DNA from: Legionella beliardensis
GTDB taxonomy: Bacteria > Pseudomonadota > Gammaproteobacteria > Legionellales > Legionellaceae
Length of the DNA: 64,000 bases
Direction: 5' to 3'
NCBI RefSeq assembly: GCF_900452395.1
Contig: NZ_UGNV01000001.1
Coordinates: forward strand, 2,009,501 to 2,073,500
Part shown: positions 48,734 to 58,003 of the stretch, in pieces
Layout of the letters: every line of letters starts with the position of its first letter
Numbering within the stretch: the stretch's first letter is position 1
Notes under the pieces: model-generated
Told to the model about the DNA's origin: nothing
Databases searched by the model: none
What the model saw: the letters and a program-made list of their open reading frames with translations, nothing else
Position numbers and translations under genes: made by a program

Positions 48734-48938
48734 AAATTTCATTGAGCAAATGCCAGGGTGAAGGAACATATTAACAGCGTTTCACAAAATATAAGAAGTT
48801 AAAATACGGCAAATCACCCACTCATTTTACATAAAATATATAAAATTGGACAAAAATTATCATTATTTAGATAAATTAATGGATTACCAAACTAAAATGG
48901 GGATAGGAAAATGATATTGGTGTAAGCAAATTTTAACT

Positions 48939-49202
48939 TCAAACTTCTTCAAGTGCTTCATCTGGCATCGTAACATTTAATTCTAGTACAGCATTATCAC
49001 CCATGCGCTCCAGATTAACACTCACTTTATCACGCGTTATTGGAATGTACTTAGCAATAACTGTAAGTATTTCTTCTTGTAATTTGGGTAAGTAGTCTGG
49101 CGTACTCCGTTGAGTACGCTCATGAGAAATAATAATTTGCAACCGTTCTTTGGCAACAGATGCGGTGCTATTTCGTTTTTTTAAGTAACTAAATATACTC
49201 AT
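48939..49202 (-). CDS. minE: cell-division topological factor MinE
   Basis: 87 residues, the usual length. The N-terminal [25 protein letters not shown] is the amphipathic/anti-MinCD region, and the C-terminal half is the dimerisation domain. MinE stimulates MinD ATPase and restricts division inhibitors to the poles. Starts within the minD stop (ATGA). Confidence 0.95.
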   Translation of the reverse strand: MSIFSYLKKRNSTASVAKERLQIIISHERTQRSTPDYLPKLQEEILTVIAKYIPITRDKVSVNLERMGDNAVLELNVTMPDEALEEV

Positions 49203-50029
49203 GCTGGAACATCCTCCCTGTTTTTACTGAATAGCCGGCGTAGTAATCCTTTACGTTCCGTACTAATAAAGCGCATGGGCCGGCTTTCACCTAGAAAGCG
49301 TGCTATCGAATCTTGATAGGCAAGGCCTGCGTCACTCACATCATCTAAAACAACAGGTGTACCTGTATTAGAAGCTTTTAATACTGCTTTTGACTCGGGA
49401 ATAACACCAATAAGAGGAATAGCAAGAATTTCCTTAACGTCTTCTACTGAGAGCATTTCCCCTTTTTCCACTCTTATTGGATCATAGCGTGTTAATAAGA
49501 GATGCTCTTGAATAGGATCAGCATTGTCAATAGCGCGTTTAGTTTTACTTGCTAAAATACCTAAAATTCTATCCGAATCCCGTACTGACGACACTTCAGG
49601 ATTAGTTACAACAATAGCATGATCGGCATAATACATAGCCATTAATGCGCCTGTTTCGATTCCAGCAGGGGAATCACAGACAATGTACTCAAAATCCTGA
49701 GATAAATCTTGTAATACTTTACCGACTCCTTCAAGCGTCAATGCATCTTTATCCCGAGTTTGTGAAGCAGGTAAAATGCATAGCTGAGGAATACGTTTAT
49801 CTTTAATTAAAGCTTGATTAAGACTCGCTTCTCCATTAATAACATTAATAAAATCAAACACAACACGGCGTTCACATCCCATAATGATATCTAAATTTCG
49901 AAGTCCAATGTCAAAATCCACAACAACCGTCTTATGGCCCTGTAGCGCAAGACCTGATGAGATTGCTGCAGATGTTGTGGTTTTCCCTACCCCGCCTTTA
50001 CCTGAGGTGACAACTATTATCTTAGCCAA
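49199..50029 (-). CDS. minD: septum-site determining ATPase MinD
   Basis: 276 residues from a TTG at 50029, which gives [18 protein letters not shown] (read Met-Ala-Lys...), the canonical MinD start, with AGGGG before it. The longer frame to 50056 is not supported. The deviant Walker A is GKGGVGKTT, followed by [10 protein letters not shown], and the C-terminal amphipathic membrane helix is [12 protein letters not shown]. MinC, normally upstream, is not adjacent: the divergent neighbour is panD. Confidence 0.96.
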   Translation of the reverse strand: MAKIIVVTSGKGGVGKTTTSAAISSGLALQGHKTVVVDFDIGLRNLDIIMGCERRVVFDFINVINGEASLNQALIKDKRIPQLCILPASQTRDKDALTLEGVGKVLQDLSQDFEYIVCDSPAGIETGALMAMYYADHAIVVTNPEVSSVRDSDRILGILASKTKRAIDNADPIQEHLLLTRYDPIRVEKGEMLSVEDVKEILAIPLIGVIPESKAVLKASNTGTPVVLDDVSDAGLAYQDSIARFLGESRPMRFISTERKGLLRRLFSKNREDVPA

Positions 50030-50318
50030 AACGATGCCCCTGTAAGTAATTAACAAATTATTTGGATTCAGTTTACACGTTATTGATTGTTCAGTTCAAG
50101 CTCAATAAGCTACTACGAAAAAATATTATCTTTTACAATAAAATTAAGCCACGAAAAGGATGATAAATAATTCATTGTGGGTTAACATCACGCATTATGT
50201 GGATAAGTACTAAAATGAATACGCATCCTAATAAGCTAATTAATCTTAAGCGTTACAAATTTCTTAAAAAAATAGTCAATAAGTATTACTTAATTCATTC
50301 ATTTTATAAAGGGTTATA

Positions 50319-50708
50319 ATGACTTATCGCCGTATGTTAAAATCTAAAATTCATCGTGCTCATGTCACTCATGCTGATCTTAACTATGAAGGAAGCATAA
50401 CAATTTCCCCTGAGCTACTTGCTGCAGCTAATATATTGCCCTATGAAGCAGTACATGTGTGGAATGTAACAGCAGGAACACGTTTTGAAACTTACACCAT
50501 CGAAGGCGAACCGCTTTCATCAGCCATCTGCGTTAATGGTGCAGCCGCCCATTTAGTAACACCTGGAGACATTATAATTATTGCTTCTTTTATTCAATTA
50601 GAAGAACAACAATGCCAAAATTATCAACCGAAAGTTGTTTTTGTTACTGAGAAAAATCAGCTTTTAGAAATACGCGCAGAAATTCCAGCAGTGTTAACGG
50701 AAAATTAA
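50319..50708 (+). CDS. panD: aspartate 1-decarboxylase proenzyme
   Basis: Makes beta-alanine for pantothenate, 129 residues. The self-cleavage site Gly25-Ser26 in LNYEGSITIS yields the pyruvoyl cofactor on Ser26. LKSKIHRAHVTHADL and NVTAGTRFETYTIEGE are diagnostic. It stands alone without panBC. GGG-type ribosome-binding sequence precedes the ATG. An in-frame Met6 is an alternative start. Confidence 0.96.
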   Translation: MTYRRMLKSKIHRAHVTHADLNYEGSITISPELLAAANILPYEAVHVWNVTAGTRFETYTIEGEPLSSAICVNGAAAHLVTPGDIIIIASFIQLEEQQCQNYQPKVVFVTEKNQLLEIRAEIPAVLTEN

Positions 50709-50727
50709 AAATTTATAAGGAAAATCT

Positions 50728-51084
50728 ATGTCTAAATATGCATTTGCTTTTATTCTAGCTATCTGGCAATTTAACTTGTTATACGCAGCCAATTGCGAAA
50801 CTAAGCGCGAAATTTTAATCGAAAATAAAGTGACTAAAGTCTGGAAAACAACCCTTTGCCCCGAGCAAAAACTACCGCTACATGCCCATGAATTTGCGAG
50901 AATTGTCATTCCTGACGAAAATGGACAAATGAAAGTAATCTATCAAACAGGTAAAGAAGAAACCATTACCCTTAAAAAAGGCAAGCCGGTATTTTTGAGC
51001 GTTGAACAAGGGCGAAATGCTCATCAAGACTTAAATATAAGCAAAAAACCCCTTCATGTGACTGTGGTTGAATTACGTCAATAG
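50728..51084 (+). CDS. small secreted cupin-like protein
   Basis: 118 residues with a signal peptide (1-20, ending LYA-A). The body LPLHAHEFARIVIPDENGQM... TGKEETITLKKGKPVFL... has the strand order and the HxH-x(n) pattern of a single cupin barrel. Metal binding is likely if the histidines (HAH) are ligands. It starts 20 bp after panD with AAGGAAAA before the ATG and ends at a good terminator, so panD and this gene may be one transcript. Confidence 0.65.
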   Translation: MSKYAFAFILAIWQFNLLYAANCETKREILIENKVTKVWKTTLCPEQKLPLHAHEFARIVIPDENGQMKVIYQTGKEETITLKKGKPVFLSVEQGRNAHQDLNISKKPLHVTVVELRQ

Positions 51085-51112
51085 AAGGCTCAAATGAGAG
51101 CCTTCTATTTTA
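51083..51112 (+). terminator. rho-independent terminator after the cupin-like gene
   Basis: AGAAGGCTC (51083-51091) pairs perfectly with GAGCCTTCT (51098-51106), loop AAATGA, followed by ATTTTATTT. It overlaps the stop codon region of the cupin-like gene and also faces the convergent lipoprotein gene at 51120. Confidence 0.78.
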
Positions 51113-51119
51113 TTTAATT

Positions 51120-51266
51120 CTACCAATTAGAACTACAACAAGACGTTGTGGTATAAGAAACGGCACTATAATCAGGGCAGCATCCACCGCCTAACATGCC
51201 AAAACCACATCCAGTCATAGCTAAAGAAGATGAAACAACAACAAGGGCTAGTAGTAGTCTTTTCAT
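51120..51266 (-). CDS. 48-residue lipoprotein with Cys-Cys pairs
   Basis: A very short gene: MKRLLLALVVVSSSLAMTGC..., with lipobox cysteine 20, then a glycine-rich stretch, CC at 29-30, and CC at 43-44 before the C-terminal SSNW. AAGGAAG stands seven bases before the ATG. Its theme (lipobox followed by paired cysteines and a Tyr/Ser/Thr-rich tail) is that of the lipoprotein at 8799-9125. Function unknown; probably outer-membrane anchored. Confidence 0.72.
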   Translation of the reverse strand: MKRLLLALVVVSSSLAMTGCGFGMLGGGCCPDYSAVSYTTTSCCSSNW

Positions 51267-51519
51267 AATGGCTTCCTTGCTAAAGTTTTAATTAAATTAT
51301 ATTACAATTTACCTTTTTTGCACAAATTAAGAGCTTATTAGCTTAAGTTGCTTTAATATTTTCTTTATTAATTATAGCTTAGTGGATAAAAAAGACATTC
51401 GAGCGATCTTTTTTGTGGGCTATTGAATTCGTATAATCCAGCATCATACTATTGTTATTGGCTCATTTGTCCTTCACATGCAACAGTGTTGCGCAGAAAG
51501 CCAAGCTAGAACAATTAAG

Positions 51520-51613
51520 TCATTGCGAACCTTTATGAAGTAAAGGTAAAGCAATCCAGTCAAGTGCGTTTGTCAAAACCCGCGCTGGATTGCTTCGCTT
51601 CGCTCGCAAAGAC
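51520..51613. repeat. imperfect palindromic MITE-like element
   Basis: Outer ends GTCATTGCGA (51520-51529) and TCGCAAAGAC (51604-51613) are inverted with one mismatch; inner arms AAGCAATCCAG (51549-51559) and CTGGATTGCTT (51585-51595) are perfect. This matches the widespread GTCATTGCGAGC...GCAATCCAG repeat type. The rest of 51267-51843 holds the repeat at 51655-51719 and nothing else recognisable. Confidence 0.75.
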
Positions 51614-51654
51614 GAACGAATGTACTAAATCAAATGGCTAATTTAAGACAAATA

Positions 51655-51719
51655 AACGTAGCTTAGGCGCAGGCCCATAGGGCCTAAACCCGGGTTTCAC
51701 TTCGTTTCACCCAGGCTAC
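51655..51719. repeat. dispersed repeat shared with 26690-26762
   Basis: The 37-base core 51683-51719 matches 26726-26762 with three differences and ends in the same CACCCAGGCTAC. Non-coding. Confidence 0.7.
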
Positions 51720-51843
51720 AAGGTCGCTTTGATCGCTTAGTTATCCACGCAGATGACAAGTTTAAGGAATTCTGCGCAAATTTTCCGACTAATGGATCTT
51801 CGCAGATAGGAAAATAAGTGATGTGGAATTAAAGAGGTAATCT

Positions 51844-52290
51844 ATGAAAACACCAATCATTAAGCATTTAACAGCACCTCGCCTGATGAGCACTGCGGCT
51901 CAATTATCCTTGCAGGGAAAGCTTGCTATCTCAGCTAATAACTTAGTTTATCTCGATATAGATAATAATTATATTCACCACCTTTACCCTTTATTAGGCT
52001 TACCGCAAGTCGTCCTTCCTAATTATTTTAATCAAGATGGGATTGGCGCTCATATTAGTGTGATTTATCCTGAAGAACTCCACAGTGTAAGTGTACAAGA
52101 ATTAGGAAATACTTATCAATTTAGTATTCAAGAGCTTGTAAGTGCTCAATTTGAGCATAAGATTTATTATGTTTTACTTGTCAAATCTGCTGAATTACTA
52201 GAATTACGAAGACGCTATCATTTTAAAGACTATCTTAATTTTAAGGGCTACAAAATAGACTTTCATATTACCATAGGAAAAAGCCTATAA
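51844..52290 (+). CDS. putative mini 2H phosphoesterase-like protein
   Basis: 148 residues. Two H-x-[ST]-x motifs, His70-Ile-Ser72-Val in GAHISVIYPEE and His141-Ile-Thr143-Ile in DFHITIGKS, are spaced 71 residues apart, the hallmark of the 2H phosphodiesterase superfamily (LigT, CPDase, AKAP7-like). The C-terminal position of the second motif is unusual but the mature fold could still bring both together. It may act on 2',3'-cyclic or 2'-5' phosphodiesters. Transcribed alone, with AGAGG before the ATG. The family call is by motif only. Confidence 0.6.
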   Translation: MKTPIIKHLTAPRLMSTAAQLSLQGKLAISANNLVYLDIDNNYIHHLYPLLGLPQVVLPNYFNQDGIGAHISVIYPEELHSVSVQELGNTYQFSIQELVSAQFEHKIYYVLLVKSAELLELRRRYHFKDYLNFKGYKIDFHITIGKSL

Positions 52291-52366
52291 AATAGCGCTA
52301 TGCACTGTTGATAATTGCTTTGTAAGCTACTCAGTGATTAGGAATGAATGTTTATACAATTTTTTA

Positions 52367-53877
52367 CTACTTATTAACATAGTATGAGGACATACGAGAG
52401 CTTCTATAATCTTCAGATTCATTACTTTCCTCACGCTCCTCCACAATATGTTCCTCATACCAATGCTCAATAATGTCAGGAAGTCGCTCATCGTTCACAT
52501 ATTTTTGCAAAGCTACACATAAAATAGGCTCTTTTGCCAGTAATTTTTTTATAGGTTGATCGCTTTGCCCTAATAAGCTAATAGCTTCTTCAAATTGTAC
52601 CCGGAGTGGCTTGTCCTCTAGGTTATTCTTCTCAACTTCGAGTGCTTCAATTACAGGGGTAGCTATCTCTAATAACGTTTCATAGTCTTTTTGATTTCTC
52701 TTGCTTTTTCATCAAGCTGCCTAACTTCTTTGGCTTGAATATCTGTAATTTTATTCGCTATAAGGCGTTGATTTATTGAAATTTTTTGAATTATTTTCTC
52801 ATTCTCTCTAATCTGCTTACGATCGTCCCTATTCTTTTTAGGTTTTTGACTTAAGATTTGGTTCTCATCCATAAGTTCTTGAATTATAGCTTCAGTATCC
52901 ATAAACTTATTGCTTATCTTTTCTAAAGGCCTACTGATTGCAAGCCATGCACCTGTCTCTTGATCTCGAGCTAAATAGACACAGCCGAAATTATCTTCAC
53001 TTAGAATCGTATCAAGTAAATATTCTTTACCTTGGATTAATAGAGTCTTCGCCTCTTCGAGGGTTAAATTAAGGCTTGGTTTAGTCACCCTGGAAGGTAA
53101 CTTCGCTGCTAACCCATAATCACAGCGCTTTACGGCAAGCGTTGCCGCATTTACATACAGGTTTTCGAGTTTTATATTCCGATGGAGAATACCCTGCTTC
53201 TGACTTCTAGCTGCTAGGATAGCTTGAATTGTCTCGTGAGCATCTGCATGCTCCTTTACTTTTTGCGGATCTCCTAAAATCTTTTTTGCAATAGCTAGTT
53301 GTCGTTCTTCTTCCTCGTGCTTAACCATATGCCTAGCATCATGGTGTAGATGTGCTATTGCTTCTAAGGCATTTTTAGCAATAATAAGTTTATCTAAAAT
53401 TGAAAACGCTTGACTAGCCTCAAAAATGGCATCAAATAATTCATGTGTGTCTAATAATTTCATCCCTATACTGTGCGTATTTTCATCATAGAAAACTAAA
53501 TTATCTTTCTTTTCAAGGTATTGAGCTTCTTCTTCAATTTTCTCTTTCTTAATTTTTACATTTTTTTTCGGTTGCTTGATTGCAAGCCATTCGCCTGTAT
53601 CTCAGTCTTGTGCCAAATGTACTGTACCAAAACTACCTTCGCCTAATACTGCATAAAGTAAATAATCTTTATTACCAATGCTTAAGGTTTTACAAGGTCG
53701 ATTCACTCGACTATAGCTAGGGTTATTTTCCTTGAAATCTAGATGTTGAGGGCCTATATGCCAATCTAGATATGGCATCGTGATTTTTTTAGCAGAGCCG
53801 TGCTGTACCGTTTTTATCTTTTGTACTTTAATACGATCACGCTTTTCGAGGGCCGTGTGCTCAAATGTTTCTTTCAC
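52367..53877 (-). pseudogene. eukaryotic-like protein kinase, broken by TGA and a frameshift
   Basis: One frame runs from a GTG at 53877 through an in-frame TGA (53602-53604) to 52669, then continues in the -1 frame from about 52690 to a stop at 52367-52369. The rebuilt product has a kinase glycine loop (VLGEGSFGTVHLA), VAIK-type lysine (WLAIKQP), catalytic loop GILHRNIKLEN (HRD changed to HRN) and CDYGLA for DFG. After it, YLLDTILSEDNFGCVYLARD-(Q)-ETGAWLAISRP repeats the N-lobe segment, so the gene carries an internal duplication. The shift lies at a C-AAAAA-G run (52687-52693), as if one A was lost. It resembles Legionella LegK-like effectors; catalysis would be doubtful even if intact. Confidence 0.82.
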
Positions 53878-54144
53878 GTCAATTCAACTTTAAATCACCA
53901 ATTTATATATTTATATTATTAATTAAACATTACGCCATATAATCGGTTTAATTGGACTATAACCACAAGAATGGAGTAATGAACAGTAAAAAACAAATTT
54001 TGGAGGCGAAAACTAACTCTTAGATGGCGTTTTAATTTGCTGTGAATGATTAATGATTAAAGGGGGCCTGCTTAAATGCTGCTATAGGATTTCCAAATAT
54101 AATTACTTGTAAACCTGATAGCCAATATACATTAAATAATAAAC

Positions 54145-55440
54145 TTAAGGCGCTGCCATTTCTTGCTGTTTTCTTAACGTTCGCTCGAGTAATTGCGTGT
54201 AAATGGGCGGGTTATTGGCTAGCTGCACAATGGTAGTTGCGGTAAGACAAGCAACCATTAAAGGTAAAATTAACAAATAATTTTGGGTCATTTCTACGAT
54301 TAAAACAATGCCAGTTATTGGCGCTCTGACCGCGGCTGAAAATAAAGCACCCATGCCAGCCACTGCAAACATTCCTGGATGAATACCCAAATCGGGAGCA
54401 AGCCTAATAAAAAGCTCAAAGCAAGCGAGCCCTAGTAACGTTCCTAAGGCTAATAACGGCGCAAATACACCACCTGGAACACCAGTCATATAGGAAACCA
54501 TGGTGCCCATGAAACGCCAAATGATTAAACTGATTAAAACTGGAAAGGTGGGAAATATATGTAGTGATTGTTCAATAATGACATAACCCCCGCCAACTAA
54601 AGGCAGGTGCGAAACTGCTAAAAAACCAACGAGCGCACCAATAACAGCGGCATAAATAAAGTGCGCAGACGTTTTTAAATTATCAACTAAAGATAAACTA
54701 AACATCAACACCTTATTAAATAGTAAACCTACAAACCCAACAATGATGCCTAATAAAAAGAAAAACCCTAAAGAAGCCAAACTAGGTGTAGAAAAAACAT
54801 CCATAGGGATAGCAGGGTCTGAGCCTAAAATAAAACGCAATGTGATGGTAGCCGCTACACAGCAGATAGCAACCATTTTAAAATTAGTAAAGCTGAAATT
54901 AAATTGATTGCGCATTTCTTCTAGAACAAATAACACACCCGCTAAGGGCGCATTAAAGGCCGTGGCTAAACCAGCTGCCGCTCCTGCAGCAACGAGTGTG
55001 TCGCGCTTATCTTGTTTGATATGCATCAGATCACCTAACATATCACCTAAATTACCACCCATCTGAATCGTTGGCCCTTCACGACCAACTAATAGCCTAG
55101 AACTAATCGCAAATACCCCACCAATAAATTTCACAGGTAATAAACGCCGCCAATAGATTGGCCGCTCGTGTAATAGCGCACCTTCGATCTCTTGAATACC
55201 ACTACCTCCTGCCTCTGGCGCAAAACGCTTAACTAGAAATAACGCTAATACAACCAAAGTCATCGATAACAGAGCTGAAGTAAGCTGGGGTGGAATATGA
55301 AAAGCACTGGCATAATGAATGATATGGGCTAATAAATAATTAGCACCTTCAATAGCTAGTTGAAAAACAGACCCTACTATACCAACTAAAATTCCTAGTA
55401 GAATTGAAATAGCATAAATAATCAGGATCTTATTGGCCAT
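54145..55440 (-). CDS. ClC-family H+/Cl- exchange transporter
   Basis: 431 residues, ten or more membrane helices in the ClC fold. GSGIQE (79-84) corresponds to the chloride-selective GSGIPE loop with Gln for Pro. The external gating glutamate is Glu121 in GREGP, the internal proton glutamate is Glu175 in FVLEEM, and Tyr in NPPIYTQLL matches the central tyrosine, so antiport is expected. It helps acid resistance or pH balance. Its start overlaps the end of trpE(G) by 11 bp. Confidence 0.92.
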   Translation of the reverse strand: MANKILIIYAISILLGILVGIVGSVFQLAIEGANYLLAHIIHYASAFHIPPQLTSALLSMTLVVLALFLVKRFAPEAGGSGIQEIEGALLHERPIYWRRLLPVKFIGGVFAISSRLLVGREGPTIQMGGNLGDMLGDLMHIKQDKRDTLVAAGAAAGLATAFNAPLAGVLFVLEEMRNQFNFSFTNFKMVAICCVAATITLRFILGSDPAIPMDVFSTPSLASLGFFFLLGIIVGFVGLLFNKVLMFSLSLVDNLKTSAHFIYAAVIGALVGFLAVSHLPLVGGGYVIIEQSLHIFPTFPVLISLIIWRFMGTMVSYMTGVPGGVFAPLLALGTLLGLACFELFIRLAPDLGIHPGMFAVAGMGALFSAAVRAPITGIVLIVEMTQNYLLILPLMVACLTATTIVQLANNPPIYTQLLERTLRKQQEMAAP

Positions 55441-57565
55441 TTTCTATTATCTTCATTAAATTATTTATTATGCGCATTCCTGCTTGCTTAGGTAAAGATA
55501 AAATTGTTTCTGGGTGAAACTGTACGGCATAAATTGGCAATGTTTGATGAGATATTCCCATAATTACGTCATCTTGACTAGAGGCGATGATATTTAATTC
55601 TTGCGGAAAACTATCTTTACACGCATAAAGCGAATGATAACGACCTGCAGTAAACGATGGGCCTAATTCTGCTAATAAACCGGTATTATCGGTTACCTTA
55701 ATCTCAGAAGCTTTACCATGCATTGGGTAAGGCAAAATAGCCAGTTGGCCGCCAAAATATTCAACAATCCCTTGTAACCCTAAACACACTCCAAATAGAG
55801 GTATCTTGCGCTCAATAGCAGCTGCAATGGTTTCAGCTAACTTAAAATCAGCAGGCTTGCCAGGGCCTGGCGAAAGAACGACAAGATCATAATGATTATT
55901 TTTTAGATAAGAGACAGCGTGAAGGCTGCGAATCGTTTGCACTTCTGCCCCAGTTTGCCTTAAGTAATTACCCAGTGTATGTACAAATGAATCTTGATGA
56001 TCAACCAGTAATACTTTTTTATTAAGTCCTGGCTTATCAGTTAACATGACTTCTTCTTTTTTCTTAGGCTTAGTTAATAAATCTAAAAAAGCAGAGGCTT
56101 TAAGACGCGTTTCTTCTTCTTCCGCCTCAGGAATAGAATCATACAGCAAGGTTGCACCAACCCGAATTTCAGCAATGCCTTCTTTAATACGCATGGTTCT
56201 TAACACTAATCCCGTATTAAGATTGCCATCAAAGCCAAACCAACCTACTGCGCCAGCATACCAACGACGCGGTGATTTTTCATATTTTTCAATAAAATTC
56301 ATGGCCCACAATTTAGGAGCACCAGTCACAGTGACGACCCACATATGGGTTAGAAAAGCATCAATTGCATCAAAGCCTTCACGCAGTATGCCTTCGACGT
56401 GATCAACGGTATGAATTAAACGTGAGTACATTTCAATTTGGCGCCGCCCTACCACGTTAACACTTCCTGCTTCACAAATTCTTGACTTGTCATTGCGATC
56501 AACATCAGTACACATGGTCAACTCAGAGCACTCTTTTTCCGATTCTAAAAGCAGCTGAATATTTTTAGCATCTTCAATGGCATCTTGTCCGCGTTTAATT
56601 GTTCCTGAAATGGGACAAGTTTCTACACGGCGGCCTTGTACCCGCACATACATTTCGGGAGATGCGCCTACTAAGTATTCATCCTCACCTAAATTAATAA
56701 AAAAACCGTAGGGAGAAGGATTGGTTTTGCGCATGCGGTTAAAAATCGCGGAAGGTTTTTCATGGCAAGCAGCATAAAAAGTTTGGCTTGGTACGACTTC
56801 AAACAAATCACCACAGGCAAAACGCTCTTTGGCTGTCTCAACGATTTTTGCATATTCTCCAGGCTCGTGATCGCCTAGCGCGGTTGGTTTATATTTAAAT
56901 TCATAAGGTTTATATTGACCCTCACGAGGCAATGAGTGGGTCGATTTACCTTGAAATTGAAAATTATAGCGCCTAACAAATGCTTCTTCTTTACGATGAT
57001 TCACCACATAAATTTCATCGGGTAAATAAAGCACCATATCACGCTGATCAGCAGCGCGCTCTTTGCATCTTTCTAAAGATTCAAATTGAAAAATCAAATC
57101 ATAGCCAAAAGCACCATACAAGCCTAAGTAAGGATCATTGGGCAATTTAAAAAAGGTTAGCAATTCACGAATGACGGTAAATACTGAAGGCTGTAAGCTA
57201 CGCTCTTCCTCACTAAAGACTTCTTGGGTGGATTTAACTTCTAAATAACAGGCATATGGGGTATAAGAGCTAATGATAATCGTTGCAGTTTGCTCTAATT
57301 GCTTATGCACAATAGCCAATAACTCTTCACCCCGTTGATTTAGAGCTTGTAAGCAGATTTGCGCCCCAACCAAGCTAATTACCAGCGGTGGATTAACAAA
57401 ACCAATATCCCAGCAAGTATAACGTCCCGGGTATTCGAAACTAGAAGCAAATAAAGCGCCACGTTGTGAGTCTAATTTTTCTAATAATGGTTCAATCGCT
57501 TTATCGTAGGCCAAAGGCTGCTCTTCACATTCAATGTGAATACCACCTAGCGTTTTATTTTGCAT
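55430..57565 (-). CDS. trpE(G): fused anthranilate synthase TrpE(G)
   Basis: Converts chorismate and glutamine to anthranilate, first step of tryptophan synthesis. About 711 residues. TrpE part (about 1-480) has ETCPISGTIKRG, CTDVDRNDKSR and VVTVTGAPKLWAMNFIE; the TrpG part has VDHQDSFVHTLGN, LSPGPGKP, nucleophile Cys in FGVCLGLQGIVEY and FHPET. Such single-chain enzymes are known from Rhizobiales and some other bacteria, and PhzE is similar, but no phenazine genes are near. Start 57565 or GTG 57571 (AGAGG nine bases before). It overlaps the ClC gene by 11 bp. No leader peptide was recognised. Confidence 0.93.
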   Translation of the reverse strand: MQNKTLGGIHIECEEQPLAYDKAIEPLLEKLDSQRGALFASSFEYPGRYTCWDIGFVNPPLVISLVGAQICLQALNQRGEELLAIVHKQLEQTATIIISSYTPYACYLEVKSTQEVFSEEERSLQPSVFTVIRELLTFFKLPNDPYLGLYGAFGYDLIFQFESLERCKERAADQRDMVLYLPDEIYVVNHRKEEAFVRRYNFQFQGKSTHSLPREGQYKPYEFKYKPTALGDHEPGEYAKIVETAKERFACGDLFEVVPSQTFYAACHEKPSAIFNRMRKTNPSPYGFFINLGEDEYLVGASPEMYVRVQGRRVETCPISGTIKRGQDAIEDAKNIQLLLESEKECSELTMCTDVDRNDKSRICEAGSVNVVGRRQIEMYSRLIHTVDHVEGILREGFDAIDAFLTHMWVVTVTGAPKLWAMNFIEKYEKSPRRWYAGAVGWFGFDGNLNTGLVLRTMRIKEGIAEIRVGATLLYDSIPEAEEEETRLKASAFLDLLTKPKKKEEVMLTDKPGLNKKVLLVDHQDSFVHTLGNYLRQTGAEVQTIRSLHAVSYLKNNHYDLVVLSPGPGKPADFKLAETIAAAIERKIPLFGVCLGLQGIVEYFGGQLAILPYPMHGKASEIKVTDNTGLLAELGPSFTAGRYHSLYACKDSFPQELNIIASSQDDVIMGISHQTLPIYAVQFHPETILSLPKQAGMRIINNLMKIIENGQ

Positions 57566-57699
57566 TAACACTATAATATACCTCTTAGGAACTGCTTTAT
57601 ATTTAGTTTCGTTAACCAAGTAAACTGAACTTCTTGCAAATAAAGAAAGCAAGCTTCCTAAATTTTAAGTGATACTTTTTGCTTTTACCAGGAGGCTTG

Positions 57700-58002
57700 A
57701 TGACCATTTCTAAAAATGACCTACATAAGATAGCTCGTTTAGCTTATCTTGAACCCGAAACTGAGGAAATGGAAAAGCTTGCTTTAGAAGTTAATGCAAT
57801 TATTGATTTTGTTCAACAACTACAAGGCTTAGATACAGCCGAAGTACACCCGCTGTTTCATCCCCTAAATTTAAAACAACGCTTGCGTGATGATGAAATC
57901 ACTGAGCAAAATTGTATTGATGAATTAGCAAGCATTGCACCGCAGTTTGAAAATGATTTGTATTTGGTGCCTAAATTTGTTGATGTTGATACAGGACAAT
58001 AA
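57700..58002 (+). CDS. gatC: aspartyl/glutamyl-tRNA amidotransferase subunit C
   Basis: 100 residues from the ATG at 57700 (AGGAGG at 57690-57695). Small subunit that stabilises GatA-Gat[15 protein letters not shown] and [21 protein letters not shown] are family motifs. gatA follows after one base. Divergent from trpE(G). Confidence 0.94.
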   Translation: MTISKNDLHKIARLAYLEPETEEMEKLALEVNAIIDFVQQLQGLDTAEVHPLFHPLNLKQRLRDDEITEQNCIDELASIAPQFENDLYLVPKFVDVDTGQ

Positions 58003-58003
58003 T

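Noticed and set aside
53602-53604. TGA as selenocysteine or recoded sense codon
   Set aside because: No SECIS-like hairpin was evident, the paralogous internal segment has Gln here, and the gene has a second lesion.
57566-57699. trp leader peptide/attenuator before trpE(G)
   Set aside because: No short frame with tandem Trp codons or competing hairpins was found.
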